Of a stretch of 64,000 bases of DNA, positions 1 to 12,456 are shown one piece after another. Source of the DNA: Combretum micranthum (lineage: Eukaryota; Streptophyta; Magnoliopsida; Myrtales; Combretaceae); NCBI GenBank assembly GCA_024138025.1, contig JAMXBD010001206.1, positions 186,001 through 250,000 on the forward strand, in the 5' to 3' direction. The notes under the pieces were generated by a model. That model did no database searches and was not told where the DNA came from. It was given only the letters and a program-made list of their open reading frames with translations. The position numbers and the translations under genes were made by a program. Within the stretch, counting starts at the first letter, position 1. Each line of letters starts with the position of its first letter.

Positions 1-238
1 ATCCACATGGTCCTTCATCTAGTTGTTAGGTATCTACTCTAGTCAATTAACTTGAATTAAGTGTTTTTATTGGAAAAAAAAATAAAAGGAATAAAGGTAA
101 GTGACCTAAGTAGAAGAATTATTATGAGTACAGACCGATGATGTTAAACATGAGCGTCTTGCCTTCATATAGAGATTACTTTGGAAAAAAAAGATCCCCT
201 AAAATGCGGTACAGGCTTCAAACAAGGCAAGATGAGAA

Positions 239-487
239 TTGCCCACAGATCTATCTCTTAACAGGCCATATTGGTCCCACCCAAAAGTTACTCCAAACAG
301 ATGGAGGGAGATTGGTTCAAATGAGAAAATTTTATATTTGTCTGGATGTAGCTTTTTTAGTGAATCAGATACCAGCCAAAGTAGAACCAGCCTAGATGAG
401 GGGACCAAGGACTATTTCTCGGGAATTGTGTCTGATGACGACGTTGATTATCCTAAGCTATTGATTCATGCTTCAAGGGACGCTTGA
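239..487 (+). CDS. Possible 3'-terminal exon of an unidentified gene
   Basis: An open stretch ends at TGA 485-487 and reads like real protein at its end (acidic segment S-D-D-D-V-D-Y-P-K-L-L). In-frame TGA at 233-235 closes it upstream, so it would have to begin at a splice acceptor; the CAG at 246-248 is one candidate. I do not recognise the protein, and no upstream exon can be seen because the window starts here. It could equally be a chance open frame. Confidence 0.2.
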   Translation: MPTDLSLNRPYWSHPKVTPNRWREIGSNEKILYLSGCSFFSESDTSQSRTSLDEGTKDYFSGIVSDDDVDYPKLLIHASRDA

Positions 488-1926
488 TATAGGTTAATTT
501 TCATGGCTGTTCATTATAAGTTGTATGTTCAAAGGGTAAGACGGGGAGGAAAAAGCGAATACGTCCTGCGTCATTTACAAAATTCTGGAACGAAAAATTC
601 CAATTTGATAGGTAAAACTTTTAAGTTTGAATTAAAGAAAACCCGTTGGAAACTATTGAAAATTATTTAGATATATTGATTTTAAAATTATTGCTCAAAA
701 TATTGGAATGTTGGAATTTCTTCTCTTACTAGTATTATTTTAAGCTAATTTTCACTTCATTTAATCATTATTAATCTCTCAATTGTAAAATCACCAACAC
801 AAATTTCAAATTGGATGATAAATTTACTTTAAAAAATTATAAATGTGTATTTGTATTTAAAAAAAAACAATTAGAATTGCCTTAAAAGAGAATCTTTAAG
901 GTATCAATAATAATATTAATTGTATCTTCCACAAACAGAGTAGGAATCCAAATTGGTCGGATAAGACTAAAATCCTCACTAATAAAATTTGAGTCATTTA
1001 AAGAGCAAAATGGCTTCAGTCAACTTCATTCGCAGGCTTTTCACTATTTGACATCTATTAGGTGTCCCTTTGGTGTTGGATGCTTGCAAAAAATAACTTG
1101 AAAAAAAGATAAGAGATTTAATTATTTATATACAAATGATAATATAGATTAGATGTAAATGCGAATACAAATATAGATATAAATATAAATATTAATAAAA
1201 AATAAAAATTCAAAAAAAATTTTTATTAGAGGGATTCCACTATAATTTGGTTGATTGATACCAATGCTACCTAGTACAAAAATTATTAGTAGCTTTAGAT
1301 TTAGTATTACTTTTCCTCTTTACTTGAATCTACCTGTTTGATTGTCGGATTTTATATGTATTGCATCTATATCGGATTAGTATCTGCTTGGTTTGATCAG
1401 TTTATGAATAAAATTATCGATTTTTCATCGATATCATTTTATGTATTAGTTCAATATCTATTTGATTTGAAAATGATATCAAAACGACACCAAAACAATG
1501 ATCCAAACAGCTCCACAGCACATGAATTCGTAGCGATTCAATATAGAACTCATAATTGAATATGACTCCAATAAGCTATTCAATGACTTCGTAGCGACAT
1601 GACAGACTGGTTTTTCATTCTTATTACATGGTTTTGCCGAAAAAAAAAAATCTCAAAATGGGACGGGTGATTCTGTTACTATATGGGTGATTCTCTTACT
1701 TATGCGCCTGTATATAGTGAGAAAAAAATTATCTTTTGGAATAAACCGCTTGATGCGCTTGTGTCTTTTAGAGTTTAACAAACTTTATCAAACGGATTGA
1801 GTTTATTTATTTATTTATTTTTGGTGATGAATAATAATTATCTTAAGATTTTTATATGAACATCTAACCAAACAAAAAATAAAAGGGAAAAAAAACATTA
1901 TAAATACATAACTACAGTGTATGGTT
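488..1926. other. AT-rich intergenic stretch
   Basis: No convincing gene. It holds poly-A/T runs, one decayed copy of a dispersed repeat (listed at 1330-1560), and a TTTA run near 1,803-1,820. The last few hundred bases before the kinase gene are likely its promoter. Confidence 0.5.
1330..1560 (+). repeat. Dispersed MITE-like repeat, copy 1
   Basis: Reads the same way as the complement of 16,640-16,860: both conceptually translate into segments sharing the pattern I-x-I-G-L-[VI]-S-x-x-F-x-Q-F-[MI]-x-K-I, although neither is a gene. Looser relatives occur near 20,320-20,510, 21,795-22,025 and 57,480-57,675. It is best explained as a decayed non-coding transposon family. Confidence 0.4.
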
Positions 1927-1938
1927 GGTCACTTGACC
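1927..1938. promoter_or_regulatory. Inverted pair of W-box cores upstream of the kinase gene
   Basis: GGTCA and TGACC arms are separated by two bases. TTGACC/TGACC is the core bound by WRKY factors. It lies about 350 bases upstream of the kinase ATG, beside other TTGAC/GTCAA cores (for example near 2,098). The assignment as a regulatory site is inference from motif and position only. Confidence 0.3.
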
Positions 1939-2289
1939 ACCCAATCTTCCATCTAAATCTTTCATTCCAAGAGTCCATGTCCATGCATGTAAGTTTGTAA
2001 CCCCCCTCATCAATCAATCAATTAAATAATGCCAATAATTGTATTACGTGCATTAAAGGTAATGGGTCCCGTCGTCCGAAACCCCCCCATAACCACAGTC
2101 AACTAACCGTGGTTAACTCTTCCTTTTTCTCTTTTTCAGTTTCAGTTCGTTTGTTATAACAACATTAAACAGCGTAGACACAATTATGTCCAAGTGTCCT
2201 CTGTCCACTGTCCCCTTCCTTTCACTTTCAATCTTACTTCGCGGGCTGGTAATACAAAGATCCAAAACAAGCAAACGATTGACTAGACT

Positions 2290-5200
2290 ATGCCCATGAC
2301 TCCTCCCGCCGTGGAGAAGGTGGTTGTCGCGTGAGGGCGGAGAAAGTGGTGTCCAAAAGAGCTCTGGCGTGGGCTCTCACTCATGTTGTTCAACCTGGTG
2401 ACTGCATTGCGTTGCTTGCTGTTTCCCCCAGCAAAGCACCAGGTTTTTCTCTTTTTTTTTTAATTAATTTAAATAATAATTATGCTGGAGTTAAATTTTC
2501 AATCTTTGCGTTTATATGGTAAATGAGTGGCAATTCGTGTTACATTTCGTGTTGAATTTGTGTTAACATTAAGTAGTTAAGAAAATTGTTTAGAATTATA
2601 TCCGTATTAGTTGTACATGTCGGTTTTTAATTTCTCCGAGGTTGTCTTGAATCGAGATCGGTTCGAGTCACGTTGCCTTGAAGGGTTGACATGATTCCAT
2701 TATGTGTGATAATAAGTAGTTCATTTTTATATTATTAACTAAATTCATGTGACAATGTCATGGATTTTTTTTTTTTTTATAATTCATTATGATTTCCCAA
2801 TTGTTGTAAAATGGTGTTTAAGATTTTTGGTATTCAATATGTTGATTAATTTCTTGAAAATGTTTTTATTGAAGGTCGGAAGTTGTGGAGTTTTACGAAA
2901 TTAATGAGAGGAAATGTGAAAAGTGAGCAGAATCAGATTCTGGATCGGGTATCTCAGATCTCAGAGTCATGTTCACAGATGGTTCTTCAGTTTCGAAACC
3001 AAGCCGAGGTCAGTTTCACCATTGATCTAATTTCACTTCGTGCTTGTTTTAAGTTCCTGGCCAATTTGTGTCTACTGGTCTCTAATGTTAGAACGATGAT
3101 ACAGTCGGTGCGGTTTAAAGCTGCATTGGATCACATCTGAATGGCTTGTGAGAGCAGTAGTTAATAGGTGCATTGGCAAAATAATAGAATACTCAATTCA
3201 GTCTTGAATTTGTTTGAGTTTTTGCAGGAATGCATTATTGTATCAATGATTTTCACATGATTGGAAAGTTCTCAATTCAGAAATTAATTGGTGGTCCTTC
3301 AAATCTGTGGCCTCTTTTTGATTGTTAGTGATTATAATATAATATGCCATTCTTAACTTTAATTGATGGGGTCAATCTTCTTCAACCTTTAAAAGATCTT
3401 TTAGATTTGAATTCAATTTTGAAGTTTTGAATAGTTCCTTAGGTCCAGAATGGTTTGTGCAAAAGGAATGTTAAAACGAATCACTTTGATAAAGTAAGGC
3501 GGTTACTTTTCTCACTTTGTGACTTTTATATTTGCTTTTATTCCTTTGTGAATGAATGACTTTAACTTTCATGTTCCTTTAGAAGAAAAAGAGATTGCTG
3601 CTGGGTCCTACGCAAACAATGCATCCTTTGTCTTTACCTTAACAATAGAAACCACCTTGCATTTTCATGCAAAATCACTTTAGTGACATAGCTGTTCCTT
3701 TTTTTTTTTTTTTTCTTTGTTAATTATTAAAAAAGTAGTTGTCTTATGATCCAGAATATCCCGAATTCATAATACATGTGTTTTTTATTGTAGGTTCGGG
3801 TGAGAATAAAAGTGGTGTCGGATCATCCCAGTGGAGCTGTGGCGGCTGAAGCAAACAGCAATGGGGCCAACTGGGTCATACTGGACAAGTAATTTTATAT
3901 AAAATGTATTATTTCTGTTTGTCTGATCTGTTTAATTGATTGGCTTCTGCTAATCTCCGTATTCTTCTATTCCATTTCTTTTTCTTTCTTTTATGAAAAG
4001 ACAAAGTCCAACAGTTGCATAAAGATTATTTTTTAATGTCTTATTGGTTTAGCACCTGTGCAGTAATTTCTATATGCATTCTTTTGCCCTTTTTGTGAGC
4101 TATGATGCAGTTACTGATTTTATGTTAATCGTTATTAAAAAAAAAAAAAAAAAAAATTCCTCAAAGTTTGTTGAGTAAACTTTTGTTGCATTTGGGTGCA
4201 CATCTATAATGGTTTTGATTAGCAAATTAATCATGATGAATTGCCTTTTTGGATCAGACATCTAAAGCCTGAGCTCAAGCATTGCATGGAGGAACTCCGT
4301 TGCAGCATTGTACAAATGAAGGGTTCTCAAGCCAAGGTGCTCAGACTTAACTTAGGCTGTGGAAATGAAGGCCAAACCCCATTCTATTCCGCAGCTTCCT
4401 CTCCAATATTGGACAATAAAAAGTTATTGGGTTATCGAATGAAGCATTCTACCCCTGTCAGTAGCCCAGAATCTTCAAGTCCTACCCGTACAACTACAAG
4501 GAATGCTGAAGAGGGCTCGTCATCAAGTTTCGATTCAACACCATCTATAATTTATTTATGTGAAAGAAATCCACTCTTTGAAGGACAAAGGAAAGGAAAT
4601 ATCTCGCCGTTTTATGCAAAGAATGAATTAAACTACCCCCTTTCAACGGTTGAATCATATGGTGAAAAAGTCATTAATCTATCAAAGCCCCCAACATCGT
4701 CGCTAACATCAAACCGTAAGAATGTGTTTTGGATTCCACAGAACCACACTGTCGATAAAATGCCTCGCACTTTCAGAAACAATCAAAAGTTCCTGCCAAC
4801 TAGCGAACCTTTTTACCAGTGTGTTTAATAAGTTAGTCAAATATGATCATGCCAAAAGGAATGACTTGGCATGGCACAGCCAAGCCCATCAACAGAATCA
4901 TGTCGTTAGCTCAAATATCAGAGATGTAGTCTCTGTAAATAAAACTTCCTCGATGCCTCCCCCATTATGCTCATTATGTCAGCACAAAACGCCAGCTTTT
5001 GGGAAACCTCCTCGAAGACTCTCCTATGAAGAGCTGGAGGAGGCTACAAATGGGTTCTCAGGCACAAATTTTCTGGCTGAAGGTGGTTTCGGTGTGGTCC
5101 ATAGGGGTATTTTAAGGGATGGTCAAGTGGTTGCGGTTAAACAGCTGAAGTTTGGTGGAGCGCAAGGTGATGCTGACTTCTGTAGAGAGGTCCGTGTTTT

Positions 5201-6555
5201 GAGTTGCGCACAGCATAGAAACGTTGTTCTGTTAATTGGTTTTTGTATTGAAGCAAACAAGAGACTTCTGGTTTATGAGTACATCTGCAACGGCTCCTTG
5301 GACTTTCATCTACACAGTAGGTTTCTAGTTTAATTTGAATATTTAGTATTCTTTTAGGTCCTTATTCATTCTCGGTACCTTGTTTCTTCTTTTTGCTAAC
5401 AAAAATATGGTAATCCTATTGATTGTGAATTGACAGAATGCAAGACGATTTCCCTGCATTGGGAGTCTAGACTAAAAATTGCTGTTGGGGCTGCAAGAGG
5501 ATTAAGGTATCTTCACGAGGACTGCAGAGTTGGTTGTATTGTGCACAGAGACATGCGGCCTACAATATTCTTCTCACACATGACTTTGAACCGCTGGTAT
5601 TTTCAAGATATTCTACGAGCAAACACTTTTTTGTTCATTTCTGTTCATTGCCATGAACTTACAGCGATGCACTGTATTTTCCCCAGAGACAATGGATTAT
5701 CTGGTTTTTTCTCTTAGTTCATATGTACTAATATTGAGTTTGGCGGGTCATTTATGATTGCAAATATATATCTGTAGAACAATTGTGCTTATCTTTTGTG
5801 GTTGGTCTTCACTGTTTAGGTTGCTGATTTTGGATTGGCCAGGTGGTATTCAGAATCCGACGTGAATTCGGATGAGCAGGTTATTGGAACTACAGGGTAA
5901 GTGTTGCACACTCTTATATCATTCACATATTCCCTAAGTGCATCGACACATATCTTGCTGAATATCATTTGTAGTAAGACACATAAACTCAAATGCAGAT
6001 ATCTCGCACCTGAGTACATCGATGGAGGGAAAATCACTCAAAAAGTTGATGTCTATGCTTTTGGAGTAGTACTGCTGGAGCTCATGACAGGGAGAAGAAG
6101 CTCCGACTTGCAATCCTACAAGGGACAAATACTACTACCTGATCTGTCTCACCCTTTTTCAGGGTTTGAGTCATTACAGTACAACTCCACTTTCCTCCAC
6201 TTCCTTGATCCATGCTTGGTTGCTACCCAATCCACTGAATTCTGTCACCAAGTACAAGCAATGATACATGCTGCTTCTTTGTGTCTACAACGAGATCCTG
6301 ACTCCCGACCTCCAATGTCAAAGGTAAATCTCTCTTTCTAAATGTTTATCTCTTTCTAATTATCTGTCCTTTAGTGCCAAGTTTTGAGTTGTTCCTGATT
6401 TGCAGATTCTCAGAATATTGGAAGGAGGAGAGTCTATAATTCCTTTGGCTTTGGACATGAATCCTGCTGGTAGTAGAAGTGGTCATTTGGGTGGACTGAG
6501 CACCCGCCCCTATTCAGAAGGAAGGCGAAGCCATTCCCGGAAACTTTCGCATTGA
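2290..6555 (+). CDS. Receptor-like protein kinase with USP-like N-terminus (SELMODRAFT_444075-like family), three frameshifts
   Basis: Eight exons by splice signals and family match: 2290-2442, 2875-3008, 3794-3888, 4258-5316, 5437-5596, 5820-5896, 5999-6323, 6406-6555. The N-terminal exons give a universal-stress-protein-like region ([12 protein letters not shown], then G-A-V-A-A-E-A, then A-K-V-L-R-L-N-L). A Ser/Thr-rich linker follows, then a kinase domain: glycine loop E-G-G-F-G-V-V, Lys in V-A-V-K-Q-L, H-R-D-M-R-P, D-F-G-L-A-R and A-P-E-Y. The family is often labelled 'inactive', yet Lys, HRD Asp and DFG Asp are all present; in family members Arg-Pro replaces the usual Lys after HRD-x. 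Frame is broken near 2,331 (one base short), within the T-run 4,810-4,814 (one base extra) and near 5,562 (one base short). Allowing for these, the exons total 2,154 bases, a multiple of three (717 residues). No membrane segment is evident, so it probably acts as a cytoplasmic kinase. Confidence 0.88.
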
Positions 6556-7686
6556 GAATCAGTTATCAGTTCATATTGAAAAATCTGCATATATTTAGAG
6601 ACATTTTAAAGATCTCTGCTTTAGATGACAGCTAGTCGACTACATTCGGGACCACACCATTTTTGCCTTGTGTGAAAGATTTTCCCAATACCAACAAAAG
6701 CTACCATAACAAAGTTTATCCACAGCGTTGATATTGATAGAAATTTTGCTTGAGGTGTTCTTTTAGCTTTCTATTATTGTATGTATCCACAGTTGTGTAA
6801 TTAGATTTGATATATTAAGGATGCCAGACTTGGCAAATGTACCTGTAAGACGACGAAATGTCAATTTAACTATTTCATTCTGAGTTATAACATTGGCTGG
6901 TCTAAAGGTGATTTTCTACCTTCTGTTTGCTTTGTGTTCGTGCGTGTGTGTTTATGTCCCTCAACATTGAAGTTTGGCAATAGTCTTATCAAGTCTACAT
7001 AATACAATGGAGACTAAAACAAGGAAATGAACAAGGTCTTAAACTTAAAAGTCAAGGTGCAACCAAAAGTCTTTAACCTAAGTAAGTTTGAGTAAATATA
7101 CAATTAATACATTAAATTGAGCCATGACCTGACGAATTATTAGCGCCAATATCCAAATTTACCATATTCTTTGTTAATTCTCTTCAAGAGAGTTCACGAA
7201 AGAGTTTAAATTAAAAAGAAGTTATTAATATGGTGCCAATTGGGTTAATGAGAATAATTTTTTTTCGTCTTCATCTTCTTCTAGTAGCTACCCTACTTCT
7301 GTATCAACAAAACTAAATTGATGTAGTAAAGGATTCAAAAGGCACATTTATGCCTTATAAATTGTCCGGCATATTAATTACTAAGCAAAATTAAGTTATT
7401 TGCAACATTCAGTACAATTTTGTAAATGTATTAGGAGTACGATCAAAGTTAGAAACTTGTTCAAAGAAAAGAAAACGTTATAATTATAAAAAAGATAACA
7501 CACACTCTCTCTCCAGCTCATTAACAAACTTATTAACAAACCCTCGGTCCGCTTCTTTATAAAACCTTCATCGCTTATTATCTACCTTAAATTCACAAAT
7601 CTATCACTATTGATATAATCCATTATCATTGATCTATCAACATTACTTTTTCATTTTCGCAAGTTTATGTCTATAGATCTAGATAG
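6556..7686. other. 3' untranslated region of the kinase gene, then spacer
   Basis: The first 300 or so bases are plausible 3' UTR. The rest is AT-rich with no gene, RNA or clear repeat that I can support. Confidence 0.45.
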
Positions 7687-7694
7687 TTTAAAAC

Positions 7695-8539
7695 TAGGGA
7701 TGTAACTCGATCGGGTTTGGGATGTCATGTAAAACTTGAACCCCAAATACCTTATGAGGTTTTCCAAAACCTAATGAAAATCAATACGGTTTTTGTCACT
7801 ATGCCTCTGATCTACCCCAGTAAGAATTTTGAAAACCTATAATTGTCCCTTTCTAATCCCTTAGCTTTATTTTATTTTTATTTTTCAAAATATTCAAACT
7901 TATTGTAGTAAAAGATAAATGGATGACATATCTCATAATTTTGAAACATAATATGATGTTGATCATAAATCTCATAATTTTGAGAATTAACATAAATTTG
8001 ATCACATTTTTCCATCACGATCTTTTTTTTTTCCAAGTCAAACACAACATAATGTTATTATATTGTTATACATCAATAGTAAATATACCTAAAAATATTT
8101 TATTGTGAGATTGATTCTTTTAATATTTGATGTGCAATCTATTTGGGATAATGTGAAAATATAATTCATGAAAAGAAAATAAGAATAAGATTTGAATTTG
8201 AAAAAGTAAAAAAAGAGCAAGAAAAGAAAAAAAAGAATAGATAATAGAAATAATTAATAGAAGGATAAATAGATCAAAGAGGATTTAATCTTATCCAATA
8301 ATTTTTATCGATATTGATATGCTATAGGATAATAGAACAATTAATATTATTATTTTTAAATTTTGTTATATTGTTTTATTAAGTTGGGTTTTCCCAAGAA
8401 GTAATAATAAACCAAAACCGGTCCTGAGCTAAATAATGGCTAAATCCACCTCAAAATAGTTTAGGGTTTTATCCTATAGGTTTCTTAGTGGAGTGAACGA
8501 GTCAAGTACCTTATAAAGATCTGTTCCGGTTTATCTCCA
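7695..8539. mobile_element. hAT-like non-autonomous element, candidate
   Basis: Left end TAGGGATGTAAC, right end complement TGGAGATAAACC, an imperfect terminal match. It is flanked by near-identical octamers TTTAAAAC (7687-7694) and TTTGAAAC (8540-8547). hAT transposons create 8-bp duplications and often start TAGGG. The interior is AT-rich with no transposase frame, and both subterminal zones carry GGGTTT/AAACC-like words. The octamer mismatch and decayed right end leave doubt. Confidence 0.42.
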
Positions 8540-8547
8540 TTTGAAAC

Positions 8548-9843
8548 TATGGTGATTATGCAAATATTAGTTTAGTAGTATATTGGAATTTTTTTAATTT
8601 CTTTTTCTTTTCTTTTTTTTTTTGTCTTTTATTGTCTACATATATGAGTTTTTCTTCGGTCAAAATGCTTATTTTTCATCCTCTTTTGCAAGATTTATGT
8701 TAAAGTAATATTCAACTCTTACTTGTTAAAGAGATAAGTCCATGCTAGATGAGTTTTTAGACTCTCGTTGCTTTGAGTGACTTATTTGTGATTCGTAAAA
8801 TGTACTCATATATTATTTATTTTTATATATTGAATTTTACTTCCAGGACGGGGGAAAAAAAAAAAAAAAAAAAACTCCATTAAAGTCGGATCACGGTTAA
8901 GTTTTACCAATAACTTAAGCAACCCTTGCTTTCGGGTTAAATAAACATGTCTATTTTTTTTTTTTTTCGGCCGAAATAAACATGTCTATTTTGATATTGA
9001 TAGTTTTGAGTTTTTTTCAGTGTGAATTTATTTAAAATAATGCCATATCATGGCCGATTAATAAATATTCTAGCTGTAATCATAAATCACAAGAATCGTC
9101 CGTTGAGATGGATTCAACCTGAGCGCTTCTTATGATCTAGAGAAGGGTTGCAACTTTTAGAGCACACTAAAATAAAAAGCAATAAGATATTCTCTATTCT
9201 AATGCGGTACACAATCGGTGGGCACAGTGGAGGACAACATTTTACCCGAACATATTATTTTATTTTAGAAATTATATGTGAACGGTATACTGAAATATTT
9301 TATAACAATAAATATTGATCTATTTTAAGAAATTCTTAAAAGGAAGCTGCTAATAAATTTAACATCTTTCTGATTTTCTTAGTGGAATGTGCTAGATCTG
9401 AATACTCATTTTATGTTATCAGGTCAAATAAAGGATATTATGCAAATGAATTAATAACAATTAAGAAATAAACAAATAAAATATTCTACAAATTATTATA
9501 TTTCAATATAAACTTTAATTATCTTATAAATTCAAAATTATTTTTGTGGCTTTAAAGAATTTTTAAATTGATTTCCATTTATGAGATTAATAATTTTAGT
9601 GATAATTGTGTTCAAACTGGGACTAAACTTTTTATCAAGCATGAAATTCAGGTTTAAGCTCGGCTCGTTTATAATCTATTCATGAGCCCAAACAAATTAT
9701 TTGTTAGTTGGCTCACAAACCTAAATTGAAACTTCAAGTTTAAATTAACGAGTTTCATTTTAAGTTTGAACTCGGCTCATTTATTAATTAAGATCAAGCT
9801 AAGCTACGCTTAAAGCAAGTTGAGTTTTAGTAGCTGGTAAATA
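8548..9843. other. AT-rich spacer
   Basis: No gene seen. Poly-A near 8,854-8,874 and poly-T near 8,954-8,967. At 9,650-9,830 several GGCTCG/GAGCC words recall the end of another decayed transposon, but I could not define its borders. Confidence 0.4.
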
Positions 9844-9851
9844 GCTCTGAG

Positions 9852-10675
9852 TAGGGGTGGGCATGGATCGGTTTGGTTTTTTTTCCATCCAAAACCAAAC
9901 CTTAAGTAACGGTTTGGTTTTGTTTGGATTACGGTTTAAATCAAAATTCTAACTAAAAATTTTTCTTGTTCTAGTTTTTTTATATTTGTGTAGATTCTTA
10001 AATATTTAAATCATTTTACAAAGTTGATATTATAAACCATAACAAAATACGTTATACATTCATCATACTTTTAATCTATAGTTCTCTATAAAATCAATTA
10101 TCCAACAATAAAATACATTCGCTAACAAATACATAATAAGTCATAATTTATGATTTTTAATATAACCATCATTGTCAATTATCTACCAACAATTTAGCTA
10201 AAATAAAAAATCATCTATCGACAAAATTCATCAATGAATAAAATGACCAACGGACAAAATATATTAAACAATTAATACATAATGAAAGTTTATAACTAAA
10301 TAAATAAATTTCATAGTTTACAAAGTTAAAAGCTATTAAAAAAAACAATATTTTATCATCAACAAAAAATTACATATCATGAGCTTAAAAAATTTTAAAA
10401 AGAACAAGTTGATTTTAATCAATATTCACCTAATAATAAATATCAAATGAAATCATATAAACATATAGTAAAATATTATTATGTTTTTCTAAAATGGTTT
10501 GATTCAGTTTTACAGATTTGTTTGGTTTACCTTCCAAACCAAACCAAACCATAAATTTACGGATTGGTTCGGATTTGAAAATTTTCAAACCAAACCATGA
10601 AAAAACCATATTTTCGATTTAGATTGGTTCGGTTACGGATTGGTTTGGTTCGATCGATTTTTTTGCTCATCCCTA
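9852..10675. mobile_element. Non-autonomous hAT element (824 bp)
   Basis: Terminal inverted repeats are TAGGGGTGGGCA (left) and the complement of TGCTCATCCCTA (right), 10 of 12 matching. A perfect 8-bp target duplication GCTCTGAG flanks it (9844-9851 and 10676-10683). Both subterminal zones are packed with GGTTTGG/CCAAACC words (about 9,868-9,935 and 10,495-10,660), the sort of repeated word that hAT transposases bind. The centre is AT-rich and has no transposase frame, so it would need a transposase from elsewhere. The 8-bp duplication with these ends is diagnostic for the hAT superfamily. Confidence 0.9.
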
Positions 10676-11218
10676 GCTCTGAGTACTATAATTAATCTCA
10701 AATGAATAAACTGCCCTTTAATGTCCAAGTCGATGATCAATAAAATAAAATGTGATTGTCGCTGAATTAATATTCTATGCGTTGATTTCGATACATGATA
10801 GTCTCTTAGCAAATACATTTTAGCATATTCATACTCTGAACGTGTTTAATTGTCAGCGGTGAAGACAAGTTAAAACATCATAATTGGATCACAAATATAT
10901 AATCAAAATAAACCATATGAACTCATAACAATAAAAATTATATCAAAAAATGAAATCATGAACTTGAAGAACAAAATAAAGGATTCAAAAGGCAATAGAC
11001 TACCTACCATCGACTGAAATATATAATTATAGTCGCGAAACAAAAATTTTATGCAAGAAAATTAGGGAAACAATTATCAGATACGCGCAAGTGCGTTTTC
11101 TAATATGGATTTCTGTTGACAACGTACGCTATGTTCTCTCGTCTTAACTCTTAAGAAGACAATCAAGGAAACAATTGGTGGAGCTGTTACCTTATAGTCC
11201 CTTAGATGTTTCGATCTC

Positions 11219-11219
<1 letters not shown>

Positions 11220-11249
<30 letters not shown>
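11220..11249. repeat. (AAT)n microsatellite
   Basis: About ten uninterrupted AAT units. Confidence 0.95.
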
Positions 11250-11718
11250 CAAATGACTTTATAAGCCAGAATCATCACCTCTCCTCTTTTAAATAACAGG
11301 TATTAGGCTCAAATCTCTCTTCTTCTATGGTAATAATTTAAAAAAAAAATCTTTAATAAAAAAAAAAAGGGAATTCTAAGACCTTCATAAGATATTATAA
11401 AAGGAAAAAAGAAATTACAACTTTTTCTTATACGTACATAGTTGTATGTATGCAACGTTACAGTAATTACAAACATTTATTTGCTGTTCCAAATTTCTTT
11501 ATTTCAAATATATCTGTATGAATCATAATTTACAAATCAAACTTTTCATAATAATTATGTAACACATCCTTCTCCATATAAAAAGTCAGGACGATAGATA
11601 TCTATCCCTTCCAACGGATAAAAAATCTTATATCATGCAACATACTTTAAATTACTTTCATTAGCCCATTCCTAATTGCGTTAATGCGCAGTGGACGAGA
11701 GGATCGTAGACAAACTGA

Positions 11719-11719
<1 letters not shown>

Positions 11720-11764
<45 letters not shown>

Positions 11765-11782
11765 TTTTATTATTATTATTAT
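11720..11782. repeat. (ATT)n microsatellite, interrupted
   Basis: About twenty ATT units interrupted once by a short T-run near 11,763-11,768. Likely length-polymorphic. Confidence 0.95.
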
Positions 11783-12456
11783 GGAGGCCGACGTGTATGT
11801 TCCTTATATCCGTGCCAATTGCAATTGATAATTTTTATTCAAGGTTGTTGATGGAGAGCAATGGGGCTGGGGGTCCATATATTCCAAAAAAGCAAAAAAA
11901 AAAAAATTGGTTTAAATTTAGCATGGAAATAGTAGAAACATTACTATAAACAACTATTACCTTTGGGTGCAAATAAAAATACAATTCATATCATATGAAT
12001 TAATCATTCTAATAACATAAAAAATATCACTTATTCCAAAAGTTCATTTTCGCCCATCATCACATCTCAAATAAGCAACATCGATCCATCACTTGTGCTG
12101 TGGTCCATTATACATTACAATAATAACCATAAGAAACCTCTTTTACTTCCTCCCAATTATTCCGCCTTTTTTCTCTCTGGTGGACAAACCACCAGACAGA
12201 ACCCATATAACACAATCAACTTCATACTTCTCCACAAAATACATTAATATAATCGCTACACCACACGTGCCAACAGTAAAAGCACGTGTTTTGCACTGTT
12301 AAATCTATGAGTCGGGGCTATTTTTCATTTTTTGTCTTCTTTGGGAGGCTCAGGTCTCATTAATTTAAAAGCACAAAATGCATGGTTTGATTTAGATTAG
12401 TGTCATACATTAGAATCGTAAGATTATTAAGGTGGGATCCACGAATCCGAGGTTTC

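Larger units (their letters stand above)
10684..12456. other. AT-rich spacer with microsatellites
   Basis: No gene seen. Contains the two trinucleotide tracts listed separately and short poly-A runs. The last 150 bases are likely 3' UTR of the minus-strand WD40 gene. Confidence 0.45.

Noticed and set aside
2650..2690. GGTTCGAGTC word resembling a tRNA T-loop
   Set aside because: It lies in the first intron of the kinase gene and no matching acceptor or anticodon stems could be found.
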